DNA from: Glandiceps talaboti
Lineage: Eukaryota > Hemichordata > Enteropneusta > Spengelidae
Reading direction: 5' to 3'
Length of the DNA: 64,000 nt
Assembly (NCBI RefSeq): GCF_964340395.1
Contig: NC_135556.1
Span: forward strand, 12,342,410 to 12,406,409
Under the pieces are notes generated by a model. That model saw nothing but the letters and a program-made list of their open reading frames with translations, had not been told where the DNA came from and searched no databases. Positions within the stretch are counted from its first letter, which is position 1; the number at the start of each line of letters is the position of its first letter. The translations under genes and the position numbers were made by a program. This document shows, piece after piece, positions 1 to 12,300 of this stretch.

Positions 1-2420
1 ACCATCTTACTTTTCATTATGTTTGGTCCTCCTATTAAGAATTTTATGAAAGCCAATTTTATTTCATTTTAATGGTATGAGAATCATGCTGTATCAGTGT
101 TCAATCAGGATTTTTTTCCCCCATTTTTTGGACATATATATCTCAAAATATTACACTCACCCATGGGAGATAACATCAAAGCTGAAAAAGGATCAGTCAT
201 TGTCTACATCTCTCTGTACTGAAATTACCATTTCTTTACGTTGTTTTTGAAGTACATTACTATAGTCAGCTATGAACTTCTCTATTTTGTGTTATGCATA
301 GATGAAATTCTTCTAATGATCAAAGTGTAATTCTCTGTTTTTGAATTTGATTTTCCATTGAATTTAGGTTATATAAAATCTGTCAGTTTGTAAAGTCAAT
401 ATTTTACACTTTGTGACATTTATGTTCCTCGTTTAATTAAAGTTTCATATTTACTATATTTGTGTGTTATCTTAACAAAATCATTATGACTGCATTGAAC
501 TAATGCAACAGCTATACTCTTACCTTTCAGCTTCAAACGGAAATATTAAAACATTATTAAATGCGATACTAAATGTCTATATAATTATCATAACATTAAA
601 TTTCTTAATAATAATTTATGATTTAGATTTAATACATTTTATCTTTCACATATCAATATAGTGTGAATCTAGGACAATTACGTGTTGGTTATTTATTATT
701 TAGTGGAAGCAATGCTATTTTTTAACACCTGTCATTTTAAATTTTATACCTTAAAATAATTAAGCAAATACATTAATGTTAATGAAAAGATATTCAGGCA
801 AATTATTGTTAGAAGTAGAGACACCTGTAAAAACTGATGAAAACATATTGCAATTGTATAACATTTTTTTATCTTTCCTCATGTTTAAAATAAGTATGTT
901 CCTTTTTCAAAGCTGACAGGATTGAAATCCCATACCCGAATCATAGAATTGATGTATTCATGAAACTATTATTCCTGGGTACACATAATGGCTAAAGACT
1001 GGTTGTCGAGTGGTGACATACATATATATCATGTTTTGTGTTGCCCTCGACCTTGTATGCCAAATATCTTATTTCTTATATAGTACAGTGTTATTACGAT
1101 AGTACAGTGTTATTATGGCTAAAATGATTTCACAACTTTCACTTTCACAACATGCCTTCTGAGGTTTCTTATAACCGTACTGTGTTATATATGAAGGTTG
1201 AAGGGCAACACTCAGTGCCCAACGAAAACGGAGTATTTTATTTATTTATTGGGGGCAATATATTCAACATTTTGCATATTCTTTCGTCTTCTGGGCTATT
1301 CAAAATAATGCTGATTAACCAACTAATTTCAAATAATTGAAAAGACAAATCTTTTCATAAAATCCGCCGTAACAAAGCGAAAACCTTGGAGACGGCCTCA
1401 CTCAACGCCCGTGTCATGTGTATATTGTATGCGATGACGCCTATATAGCCTTCGTATAATAAAATACCGCTCACCTGGGCCGAGGGCAGATAGTCTATCG
1501 AATTCTGTTGTTCCACGTCCACTAGCCATTTTGTTCTACTTTATACACACTCGGTACGAAGTATTCCTCAGATAACCATCACACCATCATTCGCGGTAAC
1601 ATTTAAATTATTCCTGGTTAAAAATTCACCAGAGATTCTGTAGCTGTCTGTCGTCCGCCGACTGCCATTTTGACTCATAAATATTTTAATTATATTGAGC
1701 AAATATTCAATCATATCATCGGTGAGGGCGCTAGACACAATGCAATTGAATGAGACATTCACCACGACGTCGGTTCCCGCTGACTGACGATTACTTTTGA
1801 TTTACCGTGCTTCACTTGTTGGACTTTGTTTCAATAAGTAAAATAATGAAACCTTTCAAACTGATTTGACTGAGAAAAAAAAACTTTCACGATATAAATT
1901 ATAATTATCTCTCCTTTTTCTCTCTCAGGATTCACATCTTGGATTGAAGTCATGAAAGTGATATAAGCTTAGAGAAGAACTTAAACTGTTTTATCCCGCA
2001 AGTATTATCGTTACACTTGTCACAGTATGTGAATGGTATCTTCTCCCTGGAATATTTCATCCACTAATCTTATTGGCCATCAAATTGTCTAATTTGTATA
2101 TTGTGATTATTGAGAATGAGCTACGAATATGCAAACTCGGTATGACAAAAATGTTGAGTTTTTTAGTAACAAGTTTCGGTATTGATGTTCTAATGATATT
2201 CAGTGACGTTTCATATTTCATTTTTGCATTTATTTGCAATACTGCTAATCAAATGTAATAATTCCATATGGGATAATGGTTATTTAGCTATCTTCTCAGG
2301 TTTATTTGTACATCGTTACAGTCATATTTTGTGTAAAGTAAATTTACATTGTGTACATTACTTATAAATTTGTATCATTTAGGAAATTACGGAAGACGAC
2401 TAGGGAATACTGCTGGGGAA
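1..2420. other. Gene-free AT-rich DNA
   Basis: I recognise no gene here. Open frames are short (about 65 residues or less) and match nothing I know. The only compositional change is a CpG-richer stretch at about 1,350-1,800, listed separately. Confidence 0.5.
1350..1800. promoter_or_regulatory. CpG-richer island, possible promoter of an unseen gene
   Basis: CpG dinucleotides are clearly denser here than in the surrounding AT-rich DNA, and CCATTTTG elements (resembling the YY1-type core CAAAATGG on the minus strand) occur near 1,527 and 1,664. The two confirmed promoter areas of this window (upstream of UBN and between GCNA and PAN3) show the same enrichment. No first exon can be assigned, so promoter function is only an inference from composition. 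Confidence 0.2.
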
Positions 2421-2542
2421 GAAATTAAGAATTAACGCTGTCGCTCAACTCTCTTGCACTCTGTCTAGCTCTCCCCAACTTGTTGCTCTCTTTCTCAACT
2501 CTCAGTCTTGTACTCTTGCTTTCCCTCACCCTCTCCCATGCT

Positions 2543-3200
<658 letters not shown>

Positions 3201-4039
3201 TACCTGTCACAACCATGTGTAATGTTGTATGATAGCAAAAAGAGTTTTAAAAGAATAACGAGCAACAGTTGTTTTTTTTAGAAGTACCCAGGTAATATAA
3301 AGATACCAAAAGTGAATACCACACAACAAGATTATTATGAAAACACAATACACCTTTATTACTAAAGTAATTCTTTCAATCGCACAAAAAATTCATCTTT
3401 CTACACAATCAACTAGAACAGTTTCCTTATGGACGATAAAATCTTGAAAAAAAAACCACTCAATTTTCAAGATCTTTGGAAAGATTTAACATATACACCG
3501 GGGTCGTTGATATCCCACACTTGAAAGCATCATTTTCAGACATAGTTGCAATCAGCTGTAGTTTGTATTCTGTCCACTGAAAACACTATTCACAAGCAGG
3601 ACATCAAAGCCCCTTATGTGAGATATTCATTTCCCAGAGATGCAGTTAGTTTAATAATTTTGTAATGTAAATGAAACTTTCTGATGTGGTAAGAAACTAT
3701 GAGATATCAAAATCTGCTATAAATCGAAAACTTGATAACCTAATGTTATTCAAATAGTTGTCAAGAAATCTCCCGAGTCAATGAAATAGACAGATTGTGT
3801 TGATTTTTTCTTTTAGGTATAGACGTTGGAGAGAGAGAGAGACGTCTATGCTTCAGGTTTGCATTAGTTGACCAACATATTGTGCAAGTTGTACAGTCCC
3901 TCTATCACACGAGAGACTATTCTGTCAAGTTCAAGATGTCATCAAAGTTCTCATTACATGCATGTACTCTACTGGGATGACTTGCATCTTTCATTGACAA
4001 TCACAAGCAAACAAGAGGATGAAATCTTCAAAATATCAC

Positions 4040-4407
4040 TAGTCTCAGTTACCCAGGCTCCCACTGCTGGGGGCTCTACTACAAGACCACTGAGACGAGA
4101 GTCTGGGAAAATGTAATCATAATCACACCACACTGAATCTCTTTCTCACAGCAGTGCATGCTGGGGACTACTTCACATCCAACATTGCAGGCTGAACAAC
4201 AATCAAGGTACCTTCACAACAGGTCATCACATCTCAAATGACTGACATATCTTAATTACAACAAACAGGCCATTTTTCATTACTTGGAAGAAATGTAGTG
4301 TGTGACTTCCGAGGCAGACGCGACTTTGGATTACGTTTCCCCAGACTCTTGTCTGGGTGGTCTAGTAGTACATCCCCCAGCAGTGGGATTCTGGGTAACT
4401 GAGACTA
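4040..4407. repeat. Foldback (inverted-repeat) element, MITE-like
   Basis: The ends are a perfect 17-bp inverted repeat: TAGTCTCAGTTACCCAG on the left and its complement on the right. The similarity then continues inward, imperfectly, for about 80 bp on each arm (around CCCACTGCTGGGGG and AGAGTCTGGG). There is no coding capacity. This structure is typical of a non-autonomous DNA transposon. The superfamily is not assigned because no clear target-site duplication is visible. Confidence 0.6.
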
Positions 4408-4409
4408 AA

Positions 4410-7120
4410 ATATATGCTGAAACGGTTTGCCCTTTCTACTATTGTATCTTTTATCCAAGAGTGCTTATATGGTGCAATACTGCAATTGACATACTATGAA
4501 TGTATGTATGTATTTCAGCACATGAAATGTTTGGCAGAATGGCATTCCAGGACATTTCAGATACACTTTATTTTGGCAAACAGTGCAAGTGGAAATTAGA
4601 CGCTACTTGTCAATTATCACTCAGCTTTCCATGCATAATCAGTGTAACTGTTGTTGACATCGTTAACAAGCAGAATATGGAAATACATCACCTTTGTACA
4701 AATGATTACTACTGAATTTTTGCTCCCCCCCAAAAAAAATAATACTCATCAAAGGTTTCCCATGGGTAGCTATTTCATGAATGGGTATCTGTGATTTCAG
4801 TTTATGACAGCAAAGACCTTGCTTCGTTACGATGTGCTTACGTCTGTGATTTAGATCTATACTTATCATAAAAGAGATAATGTACGACGTATGTGCATAT
4901 GATGAAAGTTATTTACGTGGAAAAAATATTCAACGATAATAAATCCCATGTAAAGAATAAATCGGTTTGCAGTATTATGCTGTTCAGTACGGCTACTGAA
5001 TGTTTGTCGGTGTTCAAAGTTGATGGGAAGACATCATTGATAATAACTGCTATTATAAACCTAAATTGTGGCACAGCTGTATGAAAAATATTGGGTTTAC
5101 ACACTTGGACATATGGAATTATAACTCGGTTGTTACTTTTTTAAAATTTGGCTATGAGAAAGTTATAATTATATAAAATGGAATGTTAAGAAGAAGAAGA
5201 AATCGCATTTTGGATACCTTATTGAATGTCAATATTAATATCCTATTTGAACCCAGACACTTATATTAGGGTTTTTTGCCTGTTTACTGGATACATCAGA
5301 CAGGTTAATCAAGTTTACAAAATATGAGGAGTGACAAAATATGGAGGATTACATCTGAAACAACAACACTTCAACTACTAATTTACATAAAGTTTGGGGG
5401 GCCATTTTGTTGAAGGATGTCGACAGCTATACTGAACATGTGTAGTTTTTACTTTGCATGGATGATGATAGAGGGCGCTCTAGCCTCTTGTCTTTTGTGA
5501 AGATATGAACATGTTATCTAGTATCCATATTGATATCCATTTCTGATGAAATAAACGTTATATTTTAACTTGGGGTGTTATTCTTAGGTTTAATTTCTAT
5601 TTCGTAGATCTTCAGTAGGCTTATGAAATCTTCAAATTTTTTTCACATCACATCACATCACAACACAAAATATAAATATACATCGTTGAGGTGATGTAAC
5701 ATACTCTGTTCATTGGAAACTGTTCTGGCTGATTGTCTACAAATACCACACTTAGTTTATTCCTGGATAAGGCATTAGAAGTAATGTTCCACTTTGCATA
5801 GTGACTATTTACAACGAAAATAACACTTCTAATAGCCTTGGAGGATGTATTGTGTATGTAAACGCTTGCTTCCTTCTCTCCCAACACTTCTAAACGGACT
5901 ACAACACTGGAAAAAAAAAATCAAACACATTCAGTCCTTTAGTTCTAGTCGCCGTGGAATAATTAATTACATCTTGGAGTTAATTGTCCATTTTTTCAAT
6001 TTTTTTAATCAAAAAAGTGCTACTGAGATGAAGGCAGTGGGTGTTGTTGTTGTTGTTGATGTTATCTGTGTGGTTGTTACTGTTGATATTTACGAGGCAA
6101 TTTTGGTGTTCCTTCCCTGTTGTACGATGAATCTGTTGAGAAATTAAACAAGGAATGAAATAAACATGACATGAAAAATATCAAGCTTATCAGATATTCA
6201 TAAAGCTGAATGTCAGATATGGAGAGAGAATTATATATTTAATAGACCAGTTTGCATGATTAATAGGCCATTTCTATGCCAGAGGTCACTTTTCCATCAT
6301 CTCCTTCAAGTTGATTCGCTCCTGTTTTGTCATGAGGTTAGCACAGACACTTGTCATTGGCTTTTGTAATAGAGCATTTCTACTTCAACACCCGTCCATT
6401 CTGATGTAGCTTCGAAATTCCAGATATCTGTTATAGCATTTTACCTCACGCTGGAAGGTCAAAATAGAACAAGAAGGTTGACTTATTGTCACACACTCCT
6501 ATAGTAATGCATGTGAAGTGCGTGGAGTGGAAATTATGGTGTTGACCAAGAAATCGAATGTTCGTTATTTTTATGATGCGCCTAGGCAGTAATATGCTAT
6601 TTCAGGTACCAAGAATTGGTTCTACATGTTAAGTTGGTTGCCTTGGAAATGGATGAATCACATTAAACAACAGGGCATGTCAGTGGTGATCCATTACACA
6701 GTGACAAACTCTCCTAACTGGCTACTTCATTCAAATAGTTCTGTTTACGACCTAACTCCTTTACAGTAGAAGTAAACGTAATTTACGTTTTGACACATAA
6801 CCTCATCTGATTGTATTGACACTCCAACTAGCTAGATTTACGACAGCTCTCGGTTGTAATTTCAAATTCAGAAGCAGTTTCGGTTAGAAATACATTGAGC
6901 TGTGGCCACTGATGTAGGTTCACAAGCTTTTAGAAAAACCAATGACAAGTCTCTGCGCTATCATGAGGGGGACACTGCTGACTATTTCAAATGTATGCAA
7001 ACTGATGATCCCATAAAGCTAAAAATAACTACTTAGCCTGCCCTCTATGGCAAGAAAAAGACCAATCATATCATTCAACTAAAAATATTGGAAACTGTTT
7101 TGAGAAAGAGAGCAATGCAA
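4410..7120. other. Gene-free DNA
   Basis: No recognisable exon, RNA gene or element. A few simple runs are present, such as repeated CACAT near 5,645 and GTT repeats near 6,043. Confidence 0.45.
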
Positions 7121-7124
7121 ACGT

Positions 7125-7192
7125 AACACAACACAGCATGGCGCGGCACGGCATGGCAGAACACAACACAACACAACACAACACAACACAAT
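7125..7192. repeat. Degenerate ACAAC/GGCAC pentanucleotide repeat
   Basis: A short simple repeat: ACACAAC runs, a CpG-containing variant GCGCGGCACGGCATGG, then ACAAC repeated about six times. Confidence 0.7.
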
Positions 7193-7512
7193 GGAAACAC
7201 AATCACGTCAATCGTTACACAGCAAAGTGTATAATACCCTCCACCAATTCATGCAAAGTGACATGTCTATATAACTTTTTACTGTCATAGTTAAACATGA
7301 TGGGAGATTCTATTTCTACAGGTAGCAGGACACAATACCCACACATTACATAGAACTCAATAATAGCACGTAATACAAACCACAACAAACATTGCATTAC
7401 AAGACCTCCACATAGAGAGACGCGGCATTGTTAGTGTGTGTATTATAGTATTAGTTCTACTATGCTCTGAGACTGTGTTGTATTGCTGTAGCTGATGGTT
7501 GAGATATAAAAT

Positions 7513-8377
7513 TGTGAACATTCACAGGCTACTGTGATCTGTTTATTTAGAAAGTATCTGATGGTTGCAAATAATGTACAAACATCCACAGGTTACTGTG
7601 ATGTTTCATAGTTGCATATAATAGTTGCAAAAAAATGTGCAAATATCCACAGGTTACTGTGATATTTCATAGTTGCATATAATAGTTGCAAAAAAATGTG
7701 CAAACATCCACAGGTTACTGTGATATTTCATAGTTGCATATAATGGTTGCAAATAATGTGCAAACATCCACAGGTTACTGTGATATTTCATAATTGCATA
7801 TAATGGTTGCAAAAAATGTGCTAACATCCACAGGTTACTGTGATATTTCATAGTTGCATATAATGGTTGCAAATAATGTGCAAACATCCACAGGTTACTG
7901 TGATGTTTCATAGTTGCATATAATAGTTGCAAAAAATGTGCTAACATCCACAGGTTACTGTGATATTTCATAGTTGCATATAATGGTTGCAAATAATGTG
8001 CAAACATCCACAGGTTACTGTGATATTTCATAATTGCATATAATGGTTGCAAAAAATGTGCAAACATCCACAGGTTACTGTGATATTTCATAGTTGCATA
8101 TAATAGTTGCAAAAAATGTACAAACATCCACAGGTTACTGTGATATTTCACAGCTGCACATAATAGTTTCAAAAAATGTGCAAACATCCACAGGTTACTG
8201 TGATATTTCAGAGTTGCACACAATGGTTGCAAAAAAATGTGCAAACATCCACAGGTTACTGTGATATTTCAGAGTTGCACACAATGGTTGCAAAAAAATG
8301 TGCAAACATCCACAGGTTACTGTGATATTTCAGAGTTGGTTGCAAAAAAATGTGCAAACATCCACAGGTTACTGTGC
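7513..8377. repeat. 60-bp minisatellite, about 15 copies
   Basis: A unit of about 60 bp recurs about 15 times, each with the core ATCCACAGGTTACTGTGATA followed by TTTCATAGTTGCATATAATG. The first unit (from 7,513) is divergent and the last is cut short. In the middle of the array units alternate between an AATAATGTGCAAAC form and an AAAAATGTGCTAAC form, giving a 120-bp higher-order repeat. Because 60 is divisible by three, the minus strand stays open for 196 codons as a 20-residue repeat. This looks like a by-product of the period, since there is no start context, splice signal or known domain. Confidence 0.9.
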
Positions 8378-8717
8378 CCAACCAGGATTTTATCAGTTGG
8401 CCTATTTTCCTGTCAAAAGAGTTTGTCATGGAGTCTACAGTCGTGTTGGTATTATTTTCAAGTGCTATAATTTTAAGCTCAACAGATCACAATTTTACCT
8501 TATGTCATCTGTTGAATTGTCATAAGTTTTGATATATCTTATTTTGAATGTTGCTTCAATGGAAAAATGATCCATTCAGATTTCCAGATATGAAATGACT
8601 ACCATCAGTATGCAATTCATTTGATTGAATGAATGAATGAAGCCATTTATAGGAGTTTTAGTGTTGTTGATTTCAAATAGCTTAATTAATGCATGGTTAC
8701 ATTTGTGTTCATTTTAA

Positions 8718-8781
8718 TTTATTACAATTATGCAAATCCTAACACTGTACTGTTCGGTAAAACTCCCCACTTCCATTTATT
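8718..8781 (-). terminator. Candidate polyadenylation signals of ubinuclein
   Basis: Two AATAAA hexamers on the minus strand (8,776-8,781 and 8,718-8,723) lie about 410-475 nt downstream of the ubinuclein stop codon. They would define a 3' UTR of about 0.4-0.5 kb. Position and hexamer are the only evidence. Confidence 0.3.
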
Positions 8782-8981
8782 CACTGCTGCTGATATGAAA
8801 ATTTCAGTTTTGCTTTGCAAATTTTAGCTGTTGCATTTATGCAAATTAAAATATGCATATTCTAGTATTTAGCTTTGTTTTGATGCAAATTATTAGTATA
8901 ATGACGCCAATTTGAGCATTATGCATTATGCAAATTTCAATCTCATTATGCATATTTTAGCATTAATACCATTATGCAAAT
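8730..8981 (+). promoter_or_regulatory. Cluster of five ATGCAAAT octamers
   Basis: Exact ATGCAAAT octamers, the POU-domain binding consensus, occur at 8,730, 8,839, 8,883, 8,928 and 8,974, with related ATGCATAT words between them. The cluster lies just 3' of the ubinuclein stop codon and may be inside its 3' UTR. It could be a regulatory cluster or a decayed AT-rich tandem repeat. Function is not shown. Confidence 0.3.
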
Positions 8982-9192
8982 CATATCATTAGTATGCATA
9001 TTGCAATTAACATACATAATTTAGCATTTACAGTAATATAGAAGTACCATTATACACTTTTGTCAAAGCTTATTATGAAGATTTAAGGGCTACCAAAATG
9101 TATTTCATTCAAAGCTGATATTTCTATAGATACAATTAGCCTGAGCATGCAATTAGTTTGTGATATTTTTAGTTAAAAGCAATGATGGCAAG

Positions 9193-9314
9193 CTAATTAA
9201 GGTGATGTGTAGTTGTGGAATTACCTGTATAAGACTGGTGTTGGAATGATTGCAGAGAAGGAGGAGGTAGTTGATGATGTGGAGGACTGCTATGCATAGA
9301 AGTGTACAAAGCAC
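9193..9314 (-). CDS. UBN1: Ubinuclein final coding exon
   Basis: Exon 12 ends with a single G, which completes a glycine codon with the GT at the start of this exon. The tail reads [20 protein letters not shown] followed by [10 protein letters not shown] and a stop at 9,193-9,195. The HSSPPH segment aligns with the C-terminal HSSPPHA of human UBN1, which confirms an exon that would be missed by length alone. Confidence 0.88.
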
Positions 9315-12300
9315 CTGTAAATACATATATATAAATATATATAGATACTAGTAGCAACTTTATCAATATTGGCATCAATACTGAGGTTGTGGCATAGCTG
9401 ATCTGTTGTGCCCCCCCCCCCCCCCCCCCGACACAAAAAACATACAGAAATTTTACTAAATGGAAGCAATTAACCAGAATACCAACTACCTGTCATAGCT
9501 GATTGGTCTGTTGCCATGACAAAGAAACCCCCTGAAAATATACTTCAGTATACCATATAGCATTTTCAGAACCCACCACCCATCACCAAACCCCTGGAAA
9601 TATTTAGCAATTTTATAATATGGTATTAACCACTCCAGCACATTGACTGCTTGGCATAGCTGATCTGTTGCCGTGGTTTTCAGATCTTCATTCCCCCTAC
9701 TCCGTAAACTTTTATCAAATGGAATCACTTCAGCATACTGACTGCCTGGTATATTAAACTGATCTGTTGCCATGATTTTCAGATCTTCCTCCCCCTCCCC
9801 CTCCCCCATCTGCACTTCAAAAATAATATAGCAACTTTTATCAAATGGAATCACTCCGGTATCCTGACTGCTTGGCATACAATGTAGTTGATCCGTTGTC
9901 ACGATCTTCTGATTTCCATTTCAACAAAATATACAGCAAATTGAATCAATCTAGTAAACTAAAATGTGCCATTGCTGGTCTTGTCATGTTTCAAACACAA
10001 CTTTCATACTCTGGGGTCATGCTAAATACAATATTGACAAATTCAATATGTTAGCTCACATTATTAGCATTACTCTTATTTGTCATGTAAGTTACGATTG
10101 ATAACTACACTATAATAATATTATTTTGAACATCTACCTAACACACAATGGTAGAAATGTGAAAGGATATACATACATATCGCATGAGAGAGATCCCATT
10201 TCATACAACATATACATGCCTTTAGGACATTTTCCTTACATTTCAATATGAGCTTACAACATCTTAAGCGTTATGAAAAATGTAATATTCTTAATGGTGC
10301 ATACTAGAGTAATCTATTTTAAGAGCTTCTAAGAATCAGACAATGCAATATTCTTGGTACATACTATCTAAGAGTAATATATCTTGAGAACTTCCAAGAA
10401 TCAGACACAGCACTTTTCTAAGAAGTACTGTATCTTTATCAAGTTTCTACTTAAGTTATCTATCTAAAAAAAATGCCTGTAAGGCTACACAAGCATGTTG
10501 ATCAAATATTTAAAGGCCCATAATTCAATACCAGGAAGTCATCGCATTCGTGTTATCTTACCAAAGGAGCTAGCTATAAAGATTATATTGTATTAGTCAT
10601 TTATTAGGACCAAATTTTCCCCCTGCTCTGAAAGACTGTTTTCCTGACCCAAATTTTAAACCTAGTTCAAAGCAGGCCTTTAAAATCCAGAAATGATTGA
10701 CTGAGATTTATACAACAGCAGATCAGCTACGCAGTCATATATGCCCTGGCAAATGTTAATAAGAATTGAACGTTCCTAACACACATAACTACTGCAGGGC
10801 TCAAAATTAACTTTTTTCTTTGGTAGTCCTAGTGGGCTACCAATTTCAGAAAATGGTAGCCCAAGTATGGTGACCAACAGTCCTATATTCCCGAACTGAA
10901 ACCAGAGTTCCTCTATGAAAAATATGTCTGTTAGACTGTTATAAAAAATATTTTATGTCTGTAAATCTTCCATCCTTTAAATCACTGCATAATCAATGGT
11001 AGCCTAAGTGGGCTACCAGCTGCAAATTATGGTACCCCTATGACATGAATTGGTAGTCTGTGGACACAGGACTACTGTTAATTTTGAGCCCTGCTACTAT
11101 TTATTAGTTACAAGCACTTGTATTGGATTAATGGGAATGCCATGCCACGTAAGGAAGATGTAGACATTTTTACAAACTTTTGGTTCTGGGCAGAATCCAT
11201 TCAATTCAAAAATATTTATAACTTTTATCTGGAGGTAATAAACACTTAGCATGCATGACTATGAATATTTATGTTCTGCTATTACAATTTACATATGAAG
11301 CCTGCTGATTCCCATGAGGCAATGCTGTCCATGGCAAGGACTTCCACTGGACAATGAATGATGAACAAGTTTCAACTCAGTGTTCCAGAGCAATCACATA
11401 TGATGTACGTAACTTGTAAGATGAAATCATGAATTGTCCAGAACCCAAAGTTTATGAAAATGTCTTTATTTCCTGTAGCGGTATCCCAAGAGAAAATTGT
11501 GAAAATAACATATTGCAAATACGGCCCATTCATGTTTAAACCTTGCATAATATGACATGAGGAGTAAGCAACTGGATTTAATAGACTTTTGTTTGAACTT
11601 TTGCAAACAATATCTTTTGGGGTGGAAATTAGGGATCTAGAAATTGATTATAATACAGACAAACCAGGGAGGTAAGCTTGCCATTAATGGTTTCTTATCA
11701 CAACTCTCATCTTTTGAGTTTCTGTTTTTCTGCTTTCATTCTGAAGAAGTATTGGGGGTAATCCTACAAACATGTTACATTATGTACGACAGTGTTTTTT
11801 GCTAAGGTTGGGGGGAACCCCGGTAACAGAAAGGGGTAAACATGGCAGTGTTTCCCAATAGAATCTATGGTAATTTTGTTTCGGAAACAGGTAAAATGAC
11901 ATTGAAACCCCGGTAGATTTTACCTACTTACCGCCCTTAGCAAAAACACTGTAGGACATGACATATACGTTCTCACTTCGACAAAACAAAGATTCGTTGA
12001 ATGCTTATTTCCTAGACTTCATAATATAGGATAGAAATTGATGGACATAAAAAGATTACTGTACTTCAACATCTGAATTCTTTCCGGCTATGATCAAATT
12101 GGTTATCATTTCTGTTAAAAGCTCAACATGCCGATACAAATGTCATGAAAATTAAAATATTTTCATCTACGTAAACAACTCTATTGAACTTTACAGACAG
12201 TACTTAAGCAATTTTATTGAGATTTACGACAGAAATGTAGTTACCTTGTCCATGTATGTATGTACCCGGGGCAGGCCCTGTGATGATAGCATCTCTTGAT

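Larger units (their letters stand above)
9315..12244 (-). other. Ubinuclein intron 12
   Basis: Contains a C-homopolymer (about 9,411-9,430), a degenerate tandem repeat, and three dispersed inverted-repeat elements (10795-11093, 11153-11476, 11790-11951). The remainder shows nothing recognisable. Confidence 0.85.
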
